Below, piece by piece: positions 1 through 6,169 of a stretch of 7,249 nucleotides of DNA. How positions within the stretch are numbered: the stretch's first letter is position 1; each line of letters starts with the position of its first letter. The stretch is taken from contig JAGGWL010000030.1 in assembly GCA_021157555.1 (NCBI GenBank), positions 1 to 7,249 of the forward strand, written 5' to 3'. Under the pieces are notes generated by a model, which saw only the letters and a list, made by a program, of their open reading frames with translations, was not told where the DNA came from and made no database searches. The position numbers were made by a program, and so were the translations under genes. Source of the DNA: Deltaproteobacteria bacterium (GTDB lineage Bacteria; Desulfobacterota; Desulfobacteria; Desulfobacterales; BuS5).

Positions 1-810
1 AGGATCATGCCGCCAGAAATACCGTTCGGAATAATGCTTTTTGCGGAATCTGTGGAATCGTCTGGTTTTATTCACGTCTATATAAATATAGTTCCTGTGC
101 CAGTCGAACCAGCTCCATGAAAATAAATCAATTCCTGCAAAAAAGCAAGGTCTGAAATTTATAAAACCTCCGGTTATGGTTATACCACGTGGATAGTGCC
201 AGTAATATGGTGGATATGCAGGATACCACCACGGACCATAAACATAGAGCGGATCGTAGACCGGTACATATACAACCTTACGTACGGCTGGCTCAATACT
301 GATGGCATCCTCTTCATAGATGACTTTCTGTTCTTTGGTTGTCTTGAGATTTCCCTGCTTATCGGCTTTTCGTCGCAATTGCTGTATGGTCGACATGACT
401 TCATTCTTTTGACTCAGGAAGGCGTTTCCCAGTTTACTTGTTTGGTCAAGCTTGTCGCTCATTGTAAAAAGCACGTCAGGGAAATAACAGAGCGATTTTA
501 TGCTGGGGTCCCAGGATTTTTTCTTAAGAGCGTCACCCAGCGCATTGCCCTTTAATGTTTTATTTTGTTCCACCCAACGATCGGCCTGGACTACCTCCAG
601 TGGATAGGTCGATGCCATCAGTATCTGTGCGATCAACGAATCGGGATATAGGGCAATAGGCGCAAGCATCTGATCCAGCTCTTCTTGCCTGAAACTGTCT
701 GTTTGTGCGGATTGCTCGAAATTCTCTGCATATAATATTCCGGGAGGTATGAAGAGGATGGTGATGATCATCCATGCTAACCCCCGCATAATGAGTCTTG
801 CAGTTCTCAT
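1..810 (-). CDS. DUF3300 family exported protein, C-terminus cut by window edge
   Basis: This frame is open from the ATG at 810 to the left edge, giving 270 codons without a stop. Residues 1-28 form a signal peptide: basic start MRTARLIMR, hydrophobic core, likely cleavage after LYA, so the product should be exported. The mature part opens with the stretch I associate with DUF3300 (LDQMLAPIALYPDSLIAQIL, then a YPLEVVQADRW segment). A second recognisable part is rich in aromatic residues and proline (VYVPVYDPLYVYGPWWYPAYP). The visible end, FWRHDP, fits the W-x-H-D-P motif that precedes the low-complexity tail of this family. A strong ribosome site, AGGAG, lies five bases before the ATG. The molecular function of DUF3300 proteins is not established; an envelope role is inferred from the signal peptide. 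The gene appears monocistronic from this side. Confidence 0.9.
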   Translation of the reverse strand, partial: MRTARLIMRGLAWMIITILFIPPGILYAENFEQSAQTDSFRQEELDQMLAPIALYPDSLIAQILMASTYPLEVVQADRWVEQNKTLKGNALGDALKKKSWDPSIKSLCYFPDVLFTMSDKLDQTSKLGNAFLSQKNEVMSTIQQLRRKADKQGNLKTTKEQKVIYEEDAISIEPAVRKVVYVPVYDPLYVYGPWWYPAYPPYYWHYPRGITITGGFINFRPCFFAGIDLFSWSWFDWHRNYIYIDVNKTRRFHRFRKKHYSERYFWRHDP

Positions 811-876
811 AGTGTCTCCTTTCGCATCCTAATATAGTGACCCAAAAAATGCGCCAATATGTTAAGGTTTGCCTCT

Positions 877-1125
877 TTATCGATCTTTTAAGAAAAGAGT
901 ATGATATTCGTTTTCTGAAATATGCTGTTTTAATTTCTTGTTAATAAAAAAATATATTTCTTCAAGTTCCAGGTCTGACAGCCTTGAGATAAATGCTTTT
1001 AAAAAAGAGTCTTCAGAAAATTTCTGGAGATAAAACATAATGGTTTCTTCATCTGTTTCACGGTCAAGGCCAAAAGCCCCAAGTCCTTTATATTCCTGAA
1101 TAAAATTGTGCATATCTTTTCTCAT
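877..1125 (-). CDS. Small conserved hypothetical protein, about 82 aa
   Basis: This is a short acidic, soluble protein without signal peptide or membrane segments. It begins MRKDMHNFIQEYKGLGAFGL, continues with DRETDEETIMFYLQKFSED, and ends near NEYHTLFLKDR. The pattern FGLDRETDEET followed by YLQKFS resembles small proteins of sulfate-reducing Desulfobacterota labelled only 'cytoplasmic protein'; this comes from memory, not a search. No function is known to me. It is predicted to be mostly helical. The start is uncertain. An in-frame TTG at 1137, the ATG at 1125 and an ATG at 1113 are all possible, and none has a strong ribosome site. I chose 1125 because it is an ATG and keeps the basic MRKDM start. 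It has the same strand as the DUF3300 gene downstream, 66 bases away, but that gene has its own strong ribosome site. Confidence 0.62.
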   Translation of the reverse strand: MRKDMHNFIQEYKGLGAFGLDRETDEETIMFYLQKFSEDSFLKAFISRLSDLELEEIYFFINKKLKQHISENEYHTLFLKDR

Positions 1126-1597
1126 ATTTTTTTGCAACCAGTTGCTTCAACAAGCTTTCATATAACCCTCATGCCCTGTCGGGCACAACAAAAAATGAAA
1201 GTGCAGATTAGGAACAATACAAATATAATTGATTAAAATCCTTAACTTTAGGCGTATTAACTCACTTTAAACTTTAGGCACTTTCATATAAAATTCCCCT
1301 AACATTCTTGCACACTATCTTTACAATAGTAATTAATTACAATATAAAAATTTAACGCAACCTTTTATATTACATAATAATAGAAACGGGGACGAAATAA
1401 CTTCCCCAACTATGCTTTTAAAAGAATTTTAATTTTTTGCCTCATCCATAGTCGCTACAAATATTTTTAAGAGTATGGAGATGGCGCGAACTATAAGAAT
1501 AAAATTGAAAAAATTAGAAGAGATTTTAACGAGATAGAACAGATCCAATAAAATCACAAAGACAAAACTTCAACGGCTATGTAATTTTGAATGTATA
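1126..1597. other. A+T-rich intergenic region between divergent genes
   Basis: About 470 bases separate the starts of a minus-strand and a plus-strand gene. I find no convincing coding frame, tRNA or rRNA. The left third, 1134-1291, is dense in short repeats listed separately, plus a 5-bp G+C hairpin at 1172-1185 (tgccc/gggca around tgtc) and an imperfect palindrome gcaac-ca-gttgc at 1134-1145. A second weak dyad, gggga/tcccc, lies at about 1387-1407. The rest, to 1597, is A+T-rich with poly-A and poly-T runs and no recognisable promoter for the plus-strand gene. Both flanking genes must have their promoters here, but I cannot place them with confidence. Confidence 0.6.
1155..1291. repeat. 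Segment bounded by an 11-bp direct repeat, with internal repeats
   Basis: The sequence ctttcatataa occurs at 1155-1165 and again, identically, at 1281-1291. Inside, aactttaggc occurs twice (1244-1253 and 1270-1279), with related units cactttaa at 1263-1270 and cactttca at 1279-1286. In addition, atgaaagtgc (1195-1204) is a perfect inverted copy of gcactttcat (1278-1287). These repeats are seen directly. They could be a cluster of regulator sites upstream of the minus-strand small gene, or the remnant of a small inserted element. Terminal inverted repeats of a classical insertion sequence are not visible. Confidence 0.5.
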
Positions 1598-2200
1598 ATG
1601 GATAAATATGCAAACTACGCTGACTTGGAACAAACTGAAAGAGAAGGTGAAGATTACGCGATATTATATCGTAAAGCTGATTGTAAAATTGCTATAATGG
1701 CACCTCATGGAGGAGGTATAGAGCCTGGAACTATTGACATTGCCGATGCGATAGCCAAAAGTGAATATACATTTTATGCCTTTAAAGGGATAAGAAAAAC
1801 GGGGAATAAAAAATTACACTTAAGCAGCAACAGGTTTGATGAACCAATAGGATTGAATATTTCGAAAAATGCATTTATTGTTATTTCAATCCACGGAACA
1901 CGAGACAAAGGCGAAACAATTTTGATCGGAGGTAAAAACCAGGAGCTAAAGCAAAGGCTAATGTATGAATTAAGGAGAGCTGGATTTAGAGCTGTAATTA
2001 GCGCAGTGCCCGGGCTTCGCGGAATCAAACCTGAAAACATTTGCAACCGGTGTAAAAGTGGAAAAGGAGTACAACTGGAAATTTCAAGAGGATTAAGAGA
2101 GAAAATGTTTGAAAACATATATCGCCCTTTGTTGAGAAAGAAAACGAATATTTTTTATAATTTCGTTAATACTGTCAGAAAGGCTTTATTATTCTTTTAG
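1598..2200 (+). CDS. Poly-gamma-glutamate hydrolase family protein (YjqB/PghP-like)
   Basis: The 200-residue product fits the DUF867/gamma-PGA hydrolase family. These are zinc peptidases, some encoded by phages, that cleave poly-gamma-glutamate; the substrate here is inferred from family only. Motifs in order are APHGGGIEPGT at residues 35-45 (H37 and E42 likely metal ligands), LHLSSNRFDEP at 73-83, SIHG at 97-100 (H99), PENICNR at 145-151, and GVQLEISRGLR at 157-167 (E161 a likely catalytic or metal residue). Length is typical of the family. The start MDKYANYADLEQTEREGEDY matches the usual family beginning, and the in-frame TAG at 1535-1537 rules out a much longer form. No clear ribosome site precedes the ATG. 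No signal peptide is visible, so the product is probably cytoplasmic or released by lysis. It stands alone with no phage genes in view. Confidence 0.85.
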   Translation: MDKYANYADLEQTEREGEDYAILYRKADCKIAIMAPHGGGIEPGTIDIADAIAKSEYTFYAFKGIRKTGNKKLHLSSNRFDEPIGLNISKNAFIVISIHGTRDKGETILIGGKNQELKQRLMYELRRAGFRAVISAVPGLRGIKPENICNRCKSGKGVQLEISRGLREKMFENIYRPLLRKKTNIFYNFVNTVRKALLFF

Positions 2201-2222
2201 TAAAAAAACATTTGTTCCTTAT

Positions 2223-2492
2223 TTATTTCGTTATTTTATATTTCTTTAAGTTGGACTTAATATAACTCCAATGTAACATTATATGGATTATTATAAAAAT
2301 AATGAAAAATAATGCTGTCCATTCGTGTATTTGTCTAAAAAGGTGCCTAATTGATATCAAAAAATTACTCTCTGTTTGATAACCTCTTGGAAGGAAGAAC
2401 CAATTAACCAAGCCTGTAAATGTTAATATTGAAAAAAGGAGAAAAGTGACAACATTAGTAAACCAAAATTTTGCTGCATTATTTTTTTTCAT
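2223..2492 (-). CDS. Small DUF4405 (cytochrome b-like) membrane protein
   Basis: The 89-residue protein has two membrane segments, about residues 10-34 and 58-76, with a basic lysine-rich tail (KSNLKKYKITK). Histidines H56 (in RQIHEW), H70 and H74 (in IIHIMLHW), plus H50, match the pattern of DUF4405 proteins. That family is thought to be related to haem-binding cytochrome b561-like or hydrogenase/formate dehydrogenase gamma-type subunits. Haem binding is therefore inferred, not shown. It is the third gene of the selD-yedF cluster, 43 bases after yedF on the same strand, and ends 22 bases from the convergent hydrolase gene. An AGGAA lies 13 bases before the ATG, a somewhat long spacing. An in-frame TAA a few codons upstream excludes a longer ATG start. 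Its role, electron transfer or otherwise, in a selenium context is unknown. Confidence 0.75.
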   Translation of the reverse strand: MKKNNAAKFWFTNVVTFLLFSILTFTGLVNWFFLPRGYQTESNFLISIRHLFRQIHEWTALFFIIFIIIHIMLHWSYIKSNLKKYKITK

Positions 2493-2535
2493 TAGATTTT
2501 ATAGTTTCCTCGAAAAAGGTTGGTTTTAAAACTTT

Positions 2536-3141
2536 TTATATATTAATCACCTTATCGGCAAGCTGCATAGCTGTTACAATATCAAGCATGTTTGTAGTCT
2601 CTCCAACTTCTTTTTTATCCAGAATATTTAAATGGGCTAAACATGTTCCGCATACAAGTATATGAATCCCATCTTTTTCCAGATCCTTGAGAACAGGCAG
2701 GCTCTCTGAATCTGAAATTGTCAGTTTAACACCGGCATTGACAAAAACAAGCCGCCATAATTCAGGACCAATCTCTTTTAATGTTTTTAAAAAAGCAATC
2801 ATAAGTTTGGCACCCAGTTCATCATCTCCATGCCCCATGCGATTGCCGGCTACCATGATCATAATTTTTTTTGTGCATGGGTTTTCCTGTTCTTTAATCT
2901 TAATAATTTCAGAATCCGCCATATCCTTATCTATTTTGCCGGTAAGATAAAACGCTTTATCAGCCTGCTTTGTGGAAACCTCAAAATGTTTCGATTCCAG
3001 AAAGCGTGTGACATTCTGCCTGGCGGCTTCATTGTCTACAATGACCCTTATTCTTTCCGCATGCTCTTTTTCTACTATGTTTTTTGTCTGTAAAACCGGT
3101 TCCGGGCAGGATAGCCCTCTGGCATCTATCTCTTTTATCAT
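2536..3141 (-). CDS. yedF: Selenium metabolism protein YedF (TusA-DsrE fusion)
   Basis: The 201-residue protein has two domains. Residues 1 to about 70 are TusA/SirA-like, with the signature DARGLSCPEPVL and the carrier cysteine C12 of the CPxP motif. Residues about 90-201 are DsrE-like, starting KKIMIMVAGNRMGHGDDELG and carrying a second conserved cysteine site, VCGTCLAHL (C164 and C167). This fusion defines the YedF family of 'sulfurtransferase-like selenium metabolism protein', found mainly in genomes with selD. It is presumed to carry or deliver selenium, or a persulfide/perselenide, in the cytoplasm; the biochemistry is not settled. It lies 80 bases after selD on the same strand, which strongly supports the link. 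AAGG lies about nine bases before the chosen ATG at 3141; an in-frame TTG immediately upstream (3144) is the alternative start. Confidence 0.92.
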   Translation of the reverse strand: MIKEIDARGLSCPEPVLQTKNIVEKEHAERIRVIVDNEAARQNVTRFLESKHFEVSTKQADKAFYLTGKIDKDMADSEIIKIKEQENPCTKKIMIMVAGNRMGHGDDELGAKLMIAFLKTLKEIGPELWRLVFVNAGVKLTISDSESLPVLKDLEKDGIHILVCGTCLAHLNILDKKEVGETTNMLDIVTAMQLADKVINI

Positions 3142-3221
3142 CAATCATTACCTTTCAAAAAATATTTCTTAAAAAATAAACCTATTTGTTGCCATTCTTG
3201 TTTCAAAGGATATGAAAATAT

Positions 3222-4274
3222 TTAATTTACTATTATTATGTCATCGACATCTGGCGAGACTGTACCTATAATGGCGGCTGAGTTCATACCTTTTTCTTTA
3301 AGTTCAAGCAAAAGGCTGTCCGCCTGGCTGGATTCTACGCATATCAGCAAACCTCCGGATGTTTGCGGATCAAAGAGAATATCCTGAACAGCACGATTCA
3401 CAGAAGGTGAGATATTCGTCATTGATTCTCTGAAATTCCGGTTTCTGTATGCTCCCGCAGGCACAAGCCCCATGTTCGCAAACTCCATAGCCTCCTGGAT
3501 TATAGGAAGTTTATCAGAAATTATTTCAATTCCGTATCCTGATCCTGTTACCATTTCAGCAAGATGGCCTATGAGTCCGAAACCTGTAATGTCGGTGCAG
3601 GCATGCACCTGATACTTGTTTATAACTTCCGCAGCGGTTTTGTTCAGCTCCGCCATCAGGGCTGTGACTGATTCTATAGTTTCAACGGAAGCAAGCCCGC
3701 CCTTAATTGCGGTATTAATAATTCCTGTGCCGAGCGGCTTGGTGAGGATCAGGCTGTCTCCCGGCATCAGGTTTTTTTTTACAAGGATATGGTCAGGATG
3801 GACAAAACCTGTTACAGAGAGCCCGTATTTTAATTCTTTGTCATCTACGCTGTGCCCACCCACAAGAACCACTCCAGCCTCTTTCATCTTGACCAGGCCA
3901 CCTTCAAGGATCCTGCGCAGTATGGACAGATCCATCTGTTTGGAAGGAAAACAGACTATATTCATGGCTGTTTTTGGAACACCGCCCATGGCATATACAT
4001 CACTTAATGCATTTGCAGCAGCTATCTGGCCAAACATGTACGGATCATCAACAACAGGCGTAAAAAAATCAAGAGTCTGGATTATGGCAAGATCTTTGGT
4101 GATTCTGTAAACACCGGCATCATCAGCGTTTTTCAGTCCGACAATAAGATTAGAATCCGTTGGAAACTCCAACCCGCATAATGCTTTATCCAGGTCCCCC
4201 GGAGCAAGTTTTGATGCTCAGCCGGAACCGGAAACAGTTTCAGTGAGACGAAGATTTTTAAATTCTTTATTCAT
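3222..4274 (-). CDS. selD: Selenophosphate synthetase, selenoprotein with in-frame TGA (Sec19)
   Basis: SelD (selenide, water dikinase) makes selenophosphate from selenide and ATP for selenocysteine and selenouridine synthesis. From the ATG at 4274 the frame runs to the TAA at 3222, with a single TGA at 4218-4220. Read as selenocysteine, the product is 350 residues, the normal family length (E. coli 347). The start reads MNKEFKNLRLTETVSGSG, then Sec19, then ASKLAPGDL. Sec19 and K22 fall exactly where E. coli has catalytic C17 and K20. The expected metal-binding aspartates are present: D51 (NADDAGVY), D92 (ANALSDVYAMGG) and D228 (CTDITGFG). VGGHS at 138-142 and the DPQTSGGLL segment near the C-terminus are also typical. 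Ignoring the TGA gives a false start at about 4172. No Shine-Dalgarno site precedes the ATG; see the promoter entry. It is the first gene of a cluster with yedF and a DUF4405 gene. Confidence 0.95.
4184..4220 (-). promoter_or_regulatory. Candidate bacterial SECIS element in selD
   Basis: The transcript from the TGA (4220-4218) can fold into a stem-loop in the coding region directly downstream. The lower stem is CTT (4208-4206) with AAG (4186-4184), then a 2x2 internal loop. The upper stem is TCCGG (4203-4199) with CTGGA (4193-4189), with one G-U pair, closing a five-base loop GGGAC (4198-4194). A loop beginning with G about 20 bases after the UGA fits the loose bacterial SECIS consensus recognised by SelB. 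The fold was done by eye without an energy calculation, so exact pairs may shift. Confidence 0.7.
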
Positions 4275-4281
4275 AATATAA

Positions 4282-4310
4282 AATATAGATTTTATAGTTC
4301 GATTTGTCAA
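4282..4310 (-). promoter_or_regulatory. Sigma-70-like promoter of selD, possibly giving a leaderless mRNA
   Basis: On the minus strand a perfect -35 TTGACA (4310-4305) is followed, after exactly 17 bases, by the -10 TATATT (4287-4282; five of six consensus bases). Only seven bases lie between the -10 and the A of the selD ATG at 4274. The expected transcription start therefore falls on or one base before the start codon. This agrees with the absence of a ribosome-binding site before selD. It would drive selD, yedF and the DUF4405 gene independently of the upstream lysR gene. Confidence 0.65.
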
Positions 4311-4336
4311 ACAGGATTTTTCGATTCATCCTGTTT
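4309..4336. repeat. Perfect 9-bp inverted repeat abutting the selD -35 box
   Basis: The arms aaacaggat (4309-4317) and atcctgttt (4328-4336) are separated by ten bases, and the left arm overlaps the last two bases of the -35 element. A second, partly competing pair is gattcatc (4323-4330) with gatgaatc (4364-4371). No T-run follows either hairpin, so it is a poor intrinsic terminator. An operator, for example for the adjacent LysR protein, is more plausible, but this is inference from position and symmetry. Confidence 0.5.
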
Positions 4337-4441
4337 CAGCAGCCTGCCTCATAAAGGTTTAGAGATGAATCAGGAAACGGAATATTCGTAATTTGAGAAT
4401 GTATGAGGTGGATATAAGGAACGGAAATGTTTTTTTAAAAT

Positions 4442-5356
4442 TTATTTATTAGCGGCTTTTGAGAGAAAAAAATTAAGCAGGGCATTGGATACAGGTGACA
4501 TCTTTCTTCTTTTATCACGAATAAGGTAAAAATTACGTGTCATTAAAAGGTTTTCTATTTTTAAGGCTTTAAGAATACCTGCATCAAGTTCTGTTTTGAT
4601 AGCTCTTGAAGAGAGAACTGATATTCCCAGACCGGATTTTATTCCTTCTTTAACGGCTGTGGAAGATCCAAAACGAGCAATAGTTTTTAAGGAATCCATA
4701 TCAAACGATGTCGAATTGAAATAATCTGTTATGATTCTTAATGTTCCTGAGCCTTCTTCTCTCAATATAAACGGTTCTTCGGAAAGTTCCTGTATGAAAA
4801 TGCTGTTTTTGTCGGACCAGCGGTGTCCTGCAGAAACAGCCAGAACCAGTTCATCATCCCAAAGTTTATTATATATCAAATTATCACTGGAGTTTTTTGA
4901 ACCAACTACGCCCATCTCGAAAGTGCCGTCAATAATACGGCTTTCAATTTCTCTGCTGTCTGAAATAGCTAATTTAATAGAAATTAACGGATGTTTTTTT
5001 GAAAATGCAACCATAATGCCGGGAAGGATATATTCACCAGGTATGGTGCTTGCTCCAAGGTTAATTTCACCTTTCCTGATACCGAGGAAAGCATCCATCT
5101 CCATGCAGGCCATCTGTTTCATTTCGAGCAGTGCAACAGCATGCTTAAAAAGAAGCTTGCCGGCTGATGTGGGAACTACTTTTCGACCCAGCCGGTCAAG
5201 CAGCCTGGTTCCCACAGAATTTTCAAGCACGGCAATCCGTTCGCTGACCGAAGCCTGTGCCAGAGCAACAGCCCTGGCCGCCTTGGTAAAACTTTGGAAT
5301 TCAACAATTTTGCAGAAAATTTCAAGTTGTTTTAGATCAAAATCTATCTGATGCAT
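4442..5356 (-). CDS. LysR-type transcriptional regulator, probably of selenium genes
   Basis: The 304-residue protein has the standard LysR layout. An N-terminal winged helix-turn-helix (about residues 8-66) reads LKQLEIFCKIVEFQSFTKAA, then ASVSERIAVLE, then the wing DRLGRKVVPTSAG. A linker helix and a periplasmic-binding-like effector domain (about 95-300, beginning INLGASTIPGEYILPGIM) follow. Length is normal. The ATG at 5356 has AGGGA about seven bases upstream, within the end of the preceding gene. That gene stops three bases before, so the two are probably cotranscribed. It lies 167 bases upstream of selD on the same strand. I recall that NCBI models include a selenium-metabolism-associated LysR group. 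Membership is plausible from context but unchecked. The effector is unknown; a selenium compound is a reasonable guess. Confidence 0.88.
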   Translation of the reverse strand: MHQIDFDLKQLEIFCKIVEFQSFTKAARAVALAQASVSERIAVLENSVGTRLLDRLGRKVVPTSAGKLLFKHAVALLEMKQMACMEMDAFLGIRKGEINLGASTIPGEYILPGIMVAFSKKHPLISIKLAISDSREIESRIIDGTFEMGVVGSKNSSDNLIYNKLWDDELVLAVSAGHRWSDKNSIFIQELSEEPFILREEGSGTLRIITDYFNSTSFDMDSLKTIARFGSSTAVKEGIKSGLGISVLSSRAIKTELDAGILKALKIENLLMTRNFYLIRDKRRKMSPVSNALLNFFLSKAANK

Positions 5357-5359
5357 ATT

Positions 5360-6061
5360 TTAATCCCTGTTTCCAAGGATTCTGAGAAGCATCAGGAACA
5401 GATTGATAAAATCAAGATAGAGCGTAAGAGCGCCCATAATAGCGCCTTTTCTGACCACTCCTGCATCAAGTCCCGCAGGCTGTGAAACAGCCATTTTCTT
5501 CAATTTTTGAGTATCATAAGCAGTCAGGCCAACAAAAACAATAACACCAATATAGCTTATTATCAGGCTCATGCCGGAGCTTCTCAAAAACATATTAACA
5601 ACAGAAGCTATTATAATGCCAATCAGGCCCATGGTCATAAACCCGCCGAGAGATGTAAGGTCACGTTTGGTTACCATACCGTAAATACTGCAAGTGGCAA
5701 AAGTTGCTGCACAAATAAAGAATGTGGATGTAATAGATGAAGCTGTATAGACCATAAAAATACACGAGAGCGTAGCTCCGTTTAAAGCTGAATAGAAGAG
5801 GAACAGGGCGGTAGCGGTAGAGGCCTGAATTTTGTTCACCCTTGCGCTGAGAAAGAAAACAAGCCCGAGTTCGCCTATTATCATTCCGAAAAAAATTATC
5901 TGATTACCAAAAATCAGATCTCGAATAGAAGGGGTGTAAGCAACATAATAAGCTATAAACCCGGTTATGGCGAGCCCAACGCCCATCCAGTTATAAACAC
6001 TCCTGATAAACTCATTAACCATTATCGACGTTTTCGTTTTCTGTACCGGTATTGTATACAT
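5360..6061 (-). CDS. Bax inhibitor-1/YccA family membrane protein
   Basis: The 233-residue integral membrane protein has about seven hydrophobic segments, roughly residues 22-42, 53-71, 82-104, 108-128, 138-158, 163-182 and 206-228. Family hallmarks are GLTAYDTQKLK at 178-188 (D183) and ALTLYLDFINLFL at 211-223 (D217). These two aspartates are at the positions of the pH-sensing pair described in B. subtilis YetJ, a calcium-leak channel of this family. Bacterial members have been linked to calcium leak and, for E. coli YccA, to FtsH modulation; which applies here is unknown. The start at 6061 (MYTIPVQKTK) is set by AAAGGAG six bases upstream. A longer in-frame start at 6103 would begin in the promoter region and lacks a ribosome site. 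The gene is first in a likely two-gene unit with the LysR regulator. Confidence 0.92.
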   Translation of the reverse strand: MYTIPVQKTKTSIMVNEFIRSVYNWMGVGLAITGFIAYYVAYTPSIRDLIFGNQIIFFGMIIGELGLVFFLSARVNKIQASTATALFLFYSALNGATLSCIFMVYTASSITSTFFICAATFATCSIYGMVTKRDLTSLGGFMTMGLIGIIIASVVNMFLRSSGMSLIISYIGVIVFVGLTAYDTQKLKKMAVSQPAGLDAGVVRKGAIMGALTLYLDFINLFLMLLRILGNRD

Positions 6062-6080
6062 TTTTATCTCCTTTGTTTTC

Positions 6081-6092
6081 TTTAACGTTAAA
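6081..6092. repeat. 12-bp perfect palindrome at the BI-1 gene start site
   Basis: tttaacgttaaa reads the same on both strands. It covers the predicted transcription start of the minus-strand gene, just downstream of its -10 box. It could be an operator. A chance A+T-rich palindrome cannot be excluded. Confidence 0.35.
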
Positions 6093-6119
6093 TATAAACA
6101 CAAAAAAAGCCTGATGCAA
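6091..6119 (-). promoter_or_regulatory. Sigma-70-like promoter for the BI-1 family and lysR genes
   Basis: The minus strand shows TTGCAT (6119-6114), a 17-base spacer, and TATATT (6096-6091). A start site at about 6084 gives a leader of some 22 bases holding the AAAGGAG ribosome site of the gene at 6061. This placement supports the shorter start codon for that gene. Confidence 0.6.
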
Positions 6120-6169
6120 GAGAATAAGAGATATATTTTTGATAAATAATTTTATATTTCAGTTTTTTC

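Noticed and set aside
196..555. Plus-strand open frame of 119 codons
   Set aside because: It is the antisense shadow of the DUF3300 gene, whose product has a clear signal peptide and family motifs.
831..857. Promoter for the DUF3300 gene (TTGGCG, 15 bases, TATATT on the minus strand)
   Set aside because: The -10 is good, but the spacer is too short and the -35 match weak.
1172..1185. Hairpin tgccc/gggca as a terminator
   Set aside because: Only five base pairs, no T-run on either strand, and it lies upstream of both flanking genes.
1475..1537. 20-codon reading frame upstream of the hydrolase, in the same frame
   Set aside because: It is too short and lysine-rich to judge, ends in TAG, and the hydrolase has a natural family start at 1598.
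1594..1599. Perfect TATAAT as a -10 box for the hydrolase gene
   Set aside because: It overlaps the start codon, has no -35 at the right distance, and would start the RNA inside the gene with no in-frame ATG close behind.
3222..4172. selD as an N-terminally truncated gene starting at the TTG at 4172
   Set aside because: It would lack the glycine-rich active-site loop and catalytic residue. The upstream frame contains a perfect SelD N-terminus once the TGA is read as selenocysteine.
4218..4220. The TGA as a nonsense mutation making selD a pseudogene
   Set aside because: It falls exactly on the known Cys/Sec site, is followed by a SECIS-like hairpin, and the rest of the frame is intact with all metal-binding residues.
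4309..4336. Intrinsic terminator for lysR
   Set aside because: The stem is perfect but modest, and no run of T follows on either strand; it overlaps the selD -35 box.
4731..5351. Plus-strand open frame of 206 codons
   Set aside because: It is the antisense shadow of the LysR gene; composition (Ser/Ile/Arg-rich, no motif) shows no real protein. The 3616-4110 frame opposite selD is rejected for the same reason.
6062..6103. Longer start of the BI-1 family gene at 6103
   Set aside because: It would begin within the -10/spacer region, lacks a ribosome site, and the ATG at 6061 has an ideal one.
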